A DNA stretch of 11,465 nt from an uncultured Clostridia bacterium (GTDB taxonomy: Bacteria; Bacillota; Clostridia; TANB77; CAG-508): positions 1-11,465 of the forward strand of contig CALXJN010000081.1 in NCBI GenBank assembly GCA_944388635.1, given 5' to 3'. Below are positions 1 through 5,886 of this stretch, piece by piece. Within the stretch, counting starts at the first letter, position 1. Each line of letters starts with the position of its first letter. The notes below the pieces were generated by a model that did no database searches, was not told the origin of the DNA, and saw only the letters and a program-made list of their open reading frames with translations. The position numbers and the translations under genes are program-made.

Positions 1-200
1 CTTAAATCTACTTTTCTACTACCATTTCTTTTTTCTTCATTAGTTTCTCTTATGTCTCTTAAATCCTTTCCTCCATACATGCAATCAATATAGTCTCTAG
101 GATTTTTAGTAAGTTTGGCTAATGCAATTGCATCTAAAACTTTTGGATTAAAGTCATAATCTGATTTGTGTACTACTTCATTTTCTTCAAGACTTCTCAT
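1..200 (-). CDS. Unknown protein, N-terminal 66 residues only (gene runs off the left edge)
   Basis: The reading frame opens with ATG at 200 and stays open to base 1, giving 66 codons. The protein begins MRSLEENEVVHKSDYDFN and continues with a charged, probably helical segment containing NPRDYIDCMYGG and a basic/acidic stretch (KDLRDIRETNEEKRNG). The start codon overlaps the stop of the upstream gene as ATGA, so the two are almost certainly translationally coupled and transcribed from the promoter at 773-801. I do not recognise the family. No signal peptide or membrane segment is visible in the part present. Coupling to an HD-GYP-like protein suggests that the two products work together, but that is inference. 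Confidence 0.7.
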   Translation of the reverse strand, partial: MRSLEENEVVHKSDYDFNPKVLDAIALAKLTKNPRDYIDCMYGGKDLRDIRETNEEKRNGSRKVDL

Positions 201-736
201 GCAGCAACACCTTCTTTCGAATATATAAATTTCTTAAATTGTTTTAAATATCTATTATCAACATTTTTTAAATTTCTATTTTCTAAAAGGTTCATTGCCT
301 CATCTATTGGATAACCTTTTCTCTCTGGTCTATCTAATACTAGTCCTCCGAAGTTATCAACTAATTCTAATATGTCGCTTTCCTTTTCTCTATTTTCTGT
401 ATTTACATATCTGTTTACTTCTGTACATATTTTGCAAAATTTTTTTGAAAATCCCAATGTTTCAAGATATTTTGCTCCTTCTATAGCGTAACTTTTTATT
501 TTTTCTAAGTCATAAGATACAATGTTTTTTTTGCAAGCATATAGAAGACATGCTGTAATCACTAAATTTTTATCTACATCTATGTTCATTTGGTCAATAA
601 ACAATCTTGCAAGTTCTGCTTTTAAAATTACTGAATTATCGAAAAAGATATTAGCTCTCTTTTGCAAATAGTAAACTATTTCCATTTTCTTTGTAAAATC
701 TTTTTCACTTAAGATATAATCGGCAAATGTTTCCAT
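197..736 (-). CDS. HD-GYP-like protein with a degenerate HD motif, probably non-catalytic
   Basis: This 179-residue cytoplasmic protein has no signal peptide or membrane helix. The segment at residues 121-170 (DILELVDNFGGL, then LDRPERKGYP, IDEAMNLL and a closing YLKQFKKF) resembles the C-terminal part of HD/HD-GYP phosphohydrolase domains, where the usual pattern is a D-x-F-D-A-L...RPYR...A-x-x-L run. At residues 61-70 the expected LLHDIGK-like motif reads TACLLYACKK, so the metal-binding His-Asp pair is replaced by Tyr66-Ala67. The histidines expected after it are also missing. I infer an HD-fold protein that has lost hydrolase activity and may act as a binding or scaffold module. The start at 736 is preceded by an AGAAGGG ribosome site about 12 bases upstream. 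It overlaps the next gene by ATGA. The HD-GYP relation comes from motif reading only and needs a profile or structure search. Confidence 0.6.
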   Translation of the reverse strand: METFADYILSEKDFTKKMEIVYYLQKRANIFFDNSVILKAELARLFIDQMNIDVDKNLVITACLLYACKKNIVSYDLEKIKSYAIEGAKYLETLGFSKKFCKICTEVNRYVNTENREKESDILELVDNFGGLVLDRPERKGYPIDEAMNLLENRNLKNVDNRYLKQFKKFIYSKEGVAA

Positions 737-772
737 GATATATCCATTCCCTTCTTTAGTTATCTCAATTGT

Positions 773-801
773 ATTATATTTTATAATGCAACTTTTTTCA
801 A
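773..801 (-). promoter_or_regulatory. Sigma-A-type promoter of the HD-like gene
   Basis: Read on the minus strand, TTGAAA (796-801) is separated by exactly 17 bases from a perfect TATAAT (773-778). Transcription would start near 766 and leave a leader of about 30 bases before the ATG at 736. The promoter lies between the ROK gene end and the HD-like gene, so that gene pair has its own transcription unit. Confidence 0.75.
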
Positions 802-811
802 CAATGTAACA

Positions 812-845
812 AAATTGTAATATAAAAAACTATAAATTGTAATAT
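812..845. repeat. 12-bp direct repeat, 22-bp period, upstream of a promoter
   Basis: AAATTGTAATAT occurs at 812-823 and again, identically, at 834-845. The repeat sits just upstream of the -35 box of the minus-strand promoter at 773-801 and abuts the ROK stop codon. A related TTGTAAC/GTTACA word lies close by at about 803-810. The 22-base period is close to two helical turns, as expected for tandem regulator sites on one face of DNA. In such AT-rich DNA a chance repeat remains possible. Confidence 0.4.
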
Positions 846-1731
846 TTAGTTTATTAGTGTAGCACCAATCATTCCTGCATCATTTCCGAGAGTTGCAAGT
901 TTTATCTTTGTCATTTCTTTTTCCATAGGCACCATAATTCTGTCTAATTCTTTTATTAATCTTTCAAACAATATGTCTTTAAAATATATAAAGCTTCCTC
1001 CAATGCATACTGTATCAGCACTACATATTCTTGCCATATTTGCAATTCCAATTGCCAAATATTCTATGTACTCTTTCAGAATATCTTCGACTTTTGTTAT
1101 CTCGTTTGAATTTTGCAATAATGTTAGAATTTCTTTGCTAGATAAATTTTCATTTTGAAATCTATTTCTTAGTTGTGTTTTAAGGACTTTCATAGATGCA
1201 TAAGCTTCATAACATCCATTCTTTCCGCAATTACATCTTTTACCATTTTTTTCAATTATCATGTGTCCTGCACTTCGAATATCTTCTTCTAATTTTCCAT
1301 GCATAAATACAGCTGTACCAATACCTGTTCCAATACCTAAAAATATACCATTTGAACTTTCCTTTAAACTGCCATATGCTTTTTCTGCAATTCCAGCACA
1401 CATTCCATCATTTTTTAAATATACATCTTTGTGTATTTTTTCTTTAATAATTTCCTCTATATTTAATTCATTTGCTTGTAAATTAGGAGAATAATAAATA
1501 GTCCCGTTCTTTGGTCTTCCGAGGAACAGAAACTCCAATAAATTCTATAGTCCTTATATCAACTATTCTTGAAATCTCTTCTATTTCTTTATCCAAAACT
1601 TTTTTAATAGTTTCCTTTATATTTTGTTTTTCTTCTTCAGAAAAATTATATTCTACTTTTCTAAAAATCTTTTCCTCTTGAATTAAACCAATTCCAATAT
1701 GGCTTCCACCCAAATCAATCCCAATTCTCAT
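846..1731 (-). pseudogene. ROK-family sugar kinase (glucokinase-like), broken by a one-base insertion
   Basis: ROK kinases phosphorylate glucose or related sugars with ATP. The N-terminal frame (1731-1483) starts MRIGIDLGGSHIGIG, the phosphate-binding DLGG motif. The C-terminal frame (readable to 846) contains NGTIYYSPNL, the ND catalytic-site region (KNDGMCAG), GIFLGIGTGIGTAV, the zinc-binding CNCGKNGCYEAYAS motif and GNDAGMIGA near the end. The two frames meet at about 1521: removing the plus-strand G at 1521 reads GVSVPGRPKNGTIYY in one frame and gives 294 residues, the normal family length. An AGGAGG ribosome site lies 6 bases before the ATG at 1731, 23 bases after rnhA, so it is the second gene of that operon. 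It may be a recent pseudogene or an assembly error; substrate is unknown. Confidence 0.85.
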
Positions 1732-1754
1732 CTTCTTCCTCCTATGATTAAGCT

Positions 1755-2189
1755 TTACAAATTTTTTATGGCATTTCGCGCAAGCTCATCACACCTATTA
1801 TTAAACTCATTATCACTATGCCCTTTAACTTTTATAAAACTTGCTTCATGTGGTTTTAATAAACTTTCTAATTCTTCCCAAAGTTCCCTATTTTTTACAT
1901 CTTCTTTTTTAGAATTTTTCCAACCATTTTTCTTCCAATTTGAAATCCAGTGTTGGTTAAAAGCATTTACAACATACGCACTATCACTATATATCTCTAC
2001 AATGCATGGATATTTTAGAAGCTTTAATCCTTCTATTACTGCTGTAATTTCCATAACATTATTTGTTGTATTTTTCTTTCCTCCGGAAATTTCTTTTTTT
2101 GTATCTTCATACATGAGTATTGTTCCCCAGCCTCCAGGTCCTGGGTTTCCAGAACACGCTCCGTCTGTATATATAATTACCTTTTTCAT
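1755..2189 (-). CDS. rnhA: Ribonuclease HI
   Basis: RNase HI cuts the RNA strand of RNA:DNA hybrids in the cytoplasm, helping remove primers and R-loops. The 144-residue product starts MKKVIIYTDGACSGNPGPGG, the family's N-terminal signature. The four catalytic acids are visible: Asp9 (YTDGA), Glu47 (NVMEITA), Asp69 (YSDSAYV) and Asp134 (NRCDELAR), with the mobile His124 in KGHSDN. Length is close to that of E. coli RNase HI (155). An in-frame ATG at 2234 would add 15 residues, but a strong GGAGG at 2195-2199 lies 5 bases before the ATG at 2189, so I place the start there. It is the first gene of an operon with the ROK gene and is driven by the promoter at 2253-2281. Confidence 0.95.
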   Translation of the reverse strand: MKKVIIYTDGACSGNPGPGGWGTILMYEDTKKEISGGKKNTTNNVMEITAVIEGLKLLKYPCIVEIYSDSAYVVNAFNQHWISNWKKNGWKNSKKEDVKNRELWEELESLLKPHEASFIKVKGHSDNEFNNRCDELARNAIKNL

Positions 2190-2194
2190 CATAT

Positions 2195-2199
2195 CCTCC
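2195..2199 (-). promoter_or_regulatory. Ribosome binding site that decides the rnhA start
   Basis: The minus strand reads GGAGG here, 5 bases before the ATG at 2189 and 2 bases before another ATG at 2192. It lies downstream of the longer candidate start at 2234, which has no comparable site. It therefore supports the shorter protein, which also matches the usual RNase HI N-terminus. Confidence 0.8.
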
Positions 2200-2228
2200 A
2201 TTTTCAAAAATAATCTACATAAAATCAA

Positions 2229-2257
2229 TTGCATTATTCTTGTTTTTATGATATTAT
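2229..2257 (+). promoter_or_regulatory. Possible plus-strand promoter for tmcAL
   Basis: TTGCAT (2229-2234), a 17-base spacer and TATTAT (2252-2257) give a fair sigma-A-type promoter. Transcription would begin near 2264 and place the three-hairpin region in a leader of about 140 bases before tmcAL. It shares its -10 region with the opposing rnhA promoter. No better plus-strand promoter is visible between 2264 and 2404. Confidence 0.5.
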
Positions 2258-2281
2258 ATCAATAAATGTTATTAATGTAAA
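2253..2281 (-). promoter_or_regulatory. Sigma-A-type promoter of the rnhA-ROK operon
   Basis: On the minus strand TTTACA (2276-2281) is separated by 17 bases from a perfect TATAAT (2253-2258). Transcription would start near 2246, leaving a leader of about 57 bases before the rnhA ATG at 2189. The -10 region overlaps that of the plus-strand promoter at 2229-2257. Confidence 0.7.
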
Positions 2282-2290
2282 TAAGAAAAT

Positions 2291-2381
2291 TGTGCATTAG
2301 CGAAACCGAAGCTTTCGATGCACAGTCCAAGGAAAATTAACCTTGTTGTATAGAAAAAATTCGACGATTTTTCCTATACAA
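2291..2381. ncRNA. Run of three hairpins: candidate structured RNA or leader element
   Basis: Three adjacent inverted repeats fill the intergenic region. Hairpin 1 (2291-2324) pairs TGTGCAT with ATGCACA and, inside, CGAAA with TTTCG. Hairpin 2 (2328-2345) pairs CAAGG with CCTTG around an 8-base loop. Hairpin 3 (2346-2381) pairs TTGTATAG with CTATACAA and AAAAAT with ATTTTT around TCGACG. The strand is uncertain. As a plus-strand RNA it would be the tmcAL leader. As a minus-strand RNA the folding is better: the A-C mismatch in hairpin 3 becomes a G-U pair, hairpin 1 gains a c(UUCG)g tetraloop, and hairpin 1 is followed by a U-rich stretch (ATTTTCTTATTT). A TATAAT box at 2387-2392 (minus) would start such an RNA at about 2380, though its -35 is weak. 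I do not recognise a known RNA family. Confidence 0.45.
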
Positions 2382-2404
2382 TAAAAATTATATATTAGAA
2401 GGGA

Positions 2405-3652
2405 ATGAAAATAAAAGTTATGGATAATGTTCTAGGAATAATAGCTGAATATAATCCTTTTCATAATGGTCATCTTTACCATTTAGAAGAAACTAAGAGA
2501 ATTACAAATTCTAATTATTCTATTGCTGTAATTTCTGGTAATTTTGTCCAAAGAGGCAATGTAGCTGTTATAAACAAATGGGAAAGAACCAAAATGGCTC
2601 TTTTAAACGGTATAGATTTAGTTATAGAACTCCCATGCATATACAGTATTTCAAGTGCCGAAAATTTTGCACTAGGTGCAATTAAAATTTTTAATTCTCT
2701 TAAAATTGTAGATACATTATCTTTTGGTTGCGAGTTAAATGATATCTCTATTTTAAAAGAGTTTGCAAATATTTTAACAGAAGAGCCTGAAGAGTTTAAA
2801 TCTCTTCTATCTCATGAACTTTCTAAAGGAATTTCTTTCCCAAAAGCTCGTGAAAATGCACTTTTGATGTATCTAAATGATATTAGAAAATATGCAAATG
2901 TGTTATCATCACCTAATAATATACTTGCCATAGAATATCTAAAAGCTCTTAACTTAACCAAATCTACTATTGAACCACTTGCAATAAAGAGAGTTGGTCC
3001 TGGTTATAATAGTAAAATGATAGTAGATAATTTTGCAAGTGCTACATCCATTAGAGAGCTTATTAAAAAAAGGAATTTTTACGCCATGGATAAGCTTATG
3101 CCAAAATCTTCTTATGATATTTTAGCAGATGCAATAAAAGCTGGGCATTATGTTAATGGTATTGAAAAATTTGAAAAAGAGATAATGTTCGTTTTAAGAA
3201 ATATGACTGTTGCAGAAATTGCAAACCTTCCTGATGTTAGTGAAGGCTTAGAAAATTTAATAAAAACTGCTGCAAATTCATCTAACAATTTAGCTGAATT
3301 TATGGGGCTTGTAAAATCAAAAAGATATACACAAACTCGAATTTTTAGAGTTTTGCTATATGCACTTTTAGGTTTTACAAAAGAAGATATGGAAAATTCA
3401 AAAAGAATCGAACCATATATTAGAGTTCTTGGTTTTAACTCTAAAGGTGAGAAACTTTTATCAGAAATATGTCATACAAACAAAAAACTTTCAATTGTAA
3501 CTTCTGTAAAAGATTTTACAACTACTTGTAGAAATAAAAAACTTTTGCAGATGCTTGAAAAAGATATTCAAGCAACCAATATTTATACATTAGGATATGA
3601 ATATGACTCTTATTCTAATTTAGATTATACGACAAAATTAATAAGATATTAA
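2405..3652 (+). CDS. tmcAL: tRNA(Met) cytidine acetate ligase (TmcAL, YlbM family)
   Basis: TmcAL uses acetate and ATP to form N4-acetylcytidine at the wobble base of elongator tRNA-Met; it is cytoplasmic. The 415-residue product matches the family's length. It shows the nucleotidyltransferase HxGH motif in NPFHNGH (residues 17-23), the following SGNFVQRG segment (44-51), INKWERTKMAL (56-66) and SATSIREL (212-219), a typical ATP-binding loop of this fold. The start is uncertain. The ATG at 2405 lies only 1-2 bases after AGAAGGG, too close for normal use, while the ATG at 2420 (residue 6) lies 15 bases after it but gives the more usual N-terminus MDNVLGIIAEYNPFHNGH. It is the only plus-strand gene, is divergent from rnhA and convergent with the DUF1292 gene, and ends at the terminator at 3657-3693. 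Confidence 0.93.
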   Translation: MKIKVMDNVLGIIAEYNPFHNGHLYHLEETKRITNSNYSIAVISGNFVQRGNVAVINKWERTKMALLNGIDLVIELPCIYSISSAENFALGAIKIFNSLKIVDTLSFGCELNDISILKEFANILTEEPEEFKSLLSHELSKGISFPKARENALLMYLNDIRKYANVLSSPNNILAIEYLKALNLTKSTIEPLAIKRVGPGYNSKMIVDNFASATSIRELIKKRNFYAMDKLMPKSSYDILADAIKAGHYVNGIEKFEKEIMFVLRNMTVAEIANLPDVSEGLENLIKTAANSSNNLAEFMGLVKSKRYTQTRIFRVLLYALLGFTKEDMENSKRIEPYIRVLGFNSKGEKLLSEICHTNKKLSIVTSVKDFTTTCRNKKLLQMLEKDIQATNIYTLGYEYDSYSNLDYTTKLIRY

Positions 3653-3656
3653 AAAA

Positions 3657-3693
3657 TAGAACTTACAGTTAAAACTGCAAGTTCTATTTTTTT
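3657..3693. terminator. Bidirectional intrinsic terminator between tmcAL and the DUF1292 gene
   Basis: TAGAACTT pairs with AAGTTCTA, one mismatch follows, then CAGTT pairs with AACTG around a short loop (stem 3657-3686). A run of T follows (3687-3693) and a run of A precedes (3651-3656), so it can stop transcription from both sides. It sits 4 bases after the tmcAL stop and its T-tract touches the stop codon of the convergent gene. Confidence 0.9.
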
Positions 3694-3982
3694 AATCTTC
3701 ATCTATAAAGTCGAATTCATCTTTGAATTTTTCTTTAAAAATTTCAAATACTTTGTTTAATACTTCTTCATCTTCAACACTTACATAAGATTCTTCGTCT
3801 TCTGAATCAGTATCTTCAACTTGTAATATAACTACTTCTCCTGGTTCGTCATCTGTTTCATCTGTTGGTAATAATATTACATATTCTTCTCCATCTAGTT
3901 CTACTAAATCTAAGAATTCGAAATTTACTTCGTTTCCATCCTCATCATTTAGTACTATAATGTTATCTAATTCTTCATCCAT
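3692..3982 (-). CDS. yrzB: DUF1292 protein (YrzB/UPF0473 family)
   Basis: This is a 96-residue, strongly acidic protein. Its start MDEELDNIIVLNDEDGNEV and the FLDLVELDGEEYVILLP segment (residues 24-40) are typical of the small DUF1292 family of Bacillota, whose biochemical role is not established. Acidic runs at residues 41-74 are followed by a C-terminal amphipathic helix (LNKVFEIFKEKFKDEF). It follows ruvX after 49 bases and has its own GGAG ribosome site. The order ireB-ruvX-yrzB is the conserved arrangement in this phylum and is the main reason to trust the identification. It closes the operon at the terminator at 3657-3693. Confidence 0.88.
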   Translation of the reverse strand: MDEELDNIIVLNDEDGNEVNFEFLDLVELDGEEYVILLPTDETDDEPGEVVILQVEDTDSEDEESYVSVEDEEVLNKVFEIFKEKFKDEFDFIDED

Positions 3983-4031
3983 TATTAATATTCTCCTTTC
4001 AGAATTTTTAATTTATAATTACATTGTATTT

Positions 4032-4460
4032 CTACAATTTTGATGACTTATTTTTGTTCATATACATTTCTAGTATATATACTGCAGATATAGTATCCAC
4101 TATGTTTTTCTTTTCTTTGTTTGAGACATTCAAGTAATTCATAGTTTTGTGAGCTGCAACTGTAGTCAGTCTTTCATCAACGGTTTCTATATTTATATTA
4201 TTAAATTTACATTTTAATTTATGTATGAATTTTTTAGTAATTTCTACTCTTTCTCCTTCTGTGCCATCCATATTTTTGGGCATACCAATTACAAACGTAG
4301 AAATCTCATATGTATTTAACAATTCACTAAGTCTTTTTAAGACTATTTTATCATTACCGTTATGATGTATTGTTTCTAATCCTTGTGCTGTGATATTTAA
4401 TTCATCTGATATTGCAATTCCTACTCTTGCATCTCCATAATCAATTCCTAAACTTCTCAT
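4032..4460 (-). CDS. ruvX: Holliday junction resolvase-like nuclease RuvX (YqgF/YrrK)
   Basis: RuvX/YqgF is an RNase H-fold nuclease linked to Holliday junction resolution and, in other bacteria, to processing of pre-16S rRNA; which role dominates here is unknown. The 142-residue product has the expected length. It shows LGIDYGDARVGIA at the N-terminus with catalytic Asp7, the GMPKNMDGTEG motif (59-69), VDERLTT (94-100) and the C-terminal acid in VDTISAVYIL (Asp122). All core acidic positions are therefore kept. The gene starts one base after the ireB stop, with only a weak site (GGATTAGAAG) inside the end of ireB, so it depends on translational coupling. Confidence 0.95.
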   Translation of the reverse strand: MRSLGIDYGDARVGIAISDELNITAQGLETIHHNGNDKIVLKRLSELLNTYEISTFVIGMPKNMDGTEGERVEITKKFIHKLKCKFNNINIETVDERLTTVAAHKTMNYLNVSNKEKKNIVDTISAVYILEMYMNKNKSSKL

Positions 4461-4461
4461 A

Positions 4462-4716
4462 TTATTCTTCTAATCCAATATATGATTTTACCATTTTTTC
4501 TAGTAATTCATCTCTTTCAACTTTTCTTATTATATTTCTTGCATCATTGTGGCTTGTAATATATGTTGGATCTCCTGATAAAATATATCCAACTATTTGA
4601 TTTACAGGATTATATCCTTTTTCTTCAAGTGCTTTATATACTTCTTTTAATACCTCTTTATATTTTACATTATTTTCATTTTCAACTTTAAAATTCATTG
4701 TTTTATCAAAGTCCAT
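4462..4716 (-). CDS. ireB: IreB family regulatory phosphoprotein (UPF0297, YrzL)
   Basis: IreB is a small protein first described in enterococci as a substrate of the PASTA-domain Ser/Thr kinase IreK and a negative regulator of cell-envelope (cephalosporin) stress resistance. The 84-residue product carries the family signature KGYNPVNQIVGYILSGDP (33-50) and ARNIIRKVERDELLEKMV (59-76). The N-terminal threonine region, where the enterococcal protein is phosphorylated, holds Thr6 here (MDFDKTMNF). AGGAGGT lies 7 bases before the ATG. It follows the GAF gene by 24 bases and precedes ruvX by one base. In many Bacillota the gene upstream is alaS; here it is the GAF/GGDEF-like gene instead, which is unusual. 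Confidence 0.93.
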   Translation of the reverse strand: MDFDKTMNFKVENENNVKYKEVLKEVYKALEEKGYNPVNQIVGYILSGDPTYITSHNDARNIIRKVERDELLEKMVKSYIGLEE

Positions 4717-4740
4717 GTGATTTACCTCCTAAAAATTTTA

Positions 4741-5859
4741 TTATATTTTATTTATATCATTTTCATCTGCATTTGCAGAATCAAGATATTCTTCCAATTT
4801 CTTAAGTACTGCTTCTAGTGCAGTTCCTTTATAATATGTAGTTAGCACAAAATTAAGTCTTGGCTTTGTCATTATTACTTTTTTCTTCTTTGCTTTTGTA
4901 GATTTTTCATTTTCTTCTGCTGCAATTACATCTTCTACTTCTAGATTTTCAACTTCCTTTTTTAAATCCTCTAGAAATTCTACTACACCCTCTATTTCTA
5001 TACCAGAGAAAGCTATGGCAAATTTTGGTCCCATATATCTAACAAATAAATATTCATCTGATAATTTATCTTTTATATAATCACAAATATCTATTATCAT
5101 TTGATTTCCTGTATCTCTATTCACTTTCTTGTTAGTTTCTTCCAAATTTGTTATTTTAAACATACATATTGTTGAAGTCGTATATTGATCTATTATTTTT
5201 CTTCCTTCTTCATACAAATATTCTGATGTCTGTAAATCTGAGTATAAGTCTTTTCTCTTTAAGCTTTCTATTATATTTTGATAAGATACAATTCTAAATA
5301 CAGAAATAATATTTTCTTTTACAACTTCCAAAATGGTTGTATCAATATTATCAAATGCATGCATTTTTCCACTTTCTATTATCCAATATCCTATATATAC
5401 ATTGTCAATATATAAAGGAAAAAACATTGCAGATTTTGCTCTACCAAATTCCATTTTTTGATAAGGTAATCTTTCAGTATCATTATTAACTGTTACATAT
5501 TTAGGCTTTGCAGTTGTTATGCTGTCTTTAAATATTTCCTCATTTTGCAAATTTTTTAAAGTGTCCCAATGTTTTTTGTCTACATTAGAGGCTTTAACAA
5601 CATATTCTGCTCCATCAAAAACAACTATTGTTGAATATTTAATTGCATATTGTTCTATTAGTATATCATTTATTTTTACTATTTTTTCATCTACAGACAT
5701 ATTATTTCCAATAGTTGTCATGAAATCTTGCAAAACGTTTAGACTTGTAACTTTTTGATTTATATCTTTAAATGTCTTTATTCTTTTATTTATTATTATG
5801 TTATATATAAGAAGTGCAATTACTATTGCTACCAATATTGCTATTACAGCGAATTCCAT
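4741..5859 (-). CDS. Membrane-anchored GAF protein with a degenerate GGDEF domain
   Basis: The 372-residue product begins with one membrane helix (residues 4-23) followed by a basic stop (NKRIK), so the rest should face the cytoplasm. Residues about 35-195 read as a GAF-type sensor domain (STIVVFDGAEYVV, then AMFFPLYIDNVYIGYWIIES). Residues about 205-360 have the pattern of a GGDEF domain: ICMFKITNLEETNKKVNRDTG replaces the usual substrate-binding DxDxFKxxND region, and the signature GGDEF reads MGPKF (276-280) within RYMGPKFAIAF. The catalytic acids are gone, so no diguanylate cyclase activity is expected. A Lys/Glu-rich insert lies at 310-328. AGGAAGGGG lies 6 bases before the ATG, 27 bases after the upstream gene. 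I infer a signal-binding or partner-binding role; the GAF ligand is unknown. Confidence 0.75.
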   Translation of the reverse strand: MEFAVIAILVAIVIALLIYNIIINKRIKTFKDINQKVTSLNVLQDFMTTIGNNMSVDEKIVKINDILIEQYAIKYSTIVVFDGAEYVVKASNVDKKHWDTLKNLQNEEIFKDSITTAKPKYVTVNNDTERLPYQKMEFGRAKSAMFFPLYIDNVYIGYWIIESGKMHAFDNIDTTILEVVKENIISVFRIVSYQNIIESLKRKDLYSDLQTSEYLYEEGRKIIDQYTTSTICMFKITNLEETNKKVNRDTGNQMIIDICDYIKDKLSDEYLFVRYMGPKFAIAFSGIEIEGVVEFLEDLKKEVENLEVEDVIAAEENEKSTKAKKKKVIMTKPRLNFVLTTYYKGTALEAVLKKLEEYLDSANADENDINKI

Positions 5860-5886
5860 TGTTTTCCCCTTCCTAAAATGTCTATT

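Noticed and set aside
1536..1538. TTG at 1538 as a genuine start for the C-terminal ROK part
   Set aside because: No ribosome site precedes it, and the sequence upstream in the other frame is the real N-terminal ROK domain.
1699..2265. Long plus-strand open frame opposite rnhA
   Set aside because: It is the antisense shadow of rnhA, which has all catalytic motifs; the plus frame has no ribosome site and no recognisable domain.
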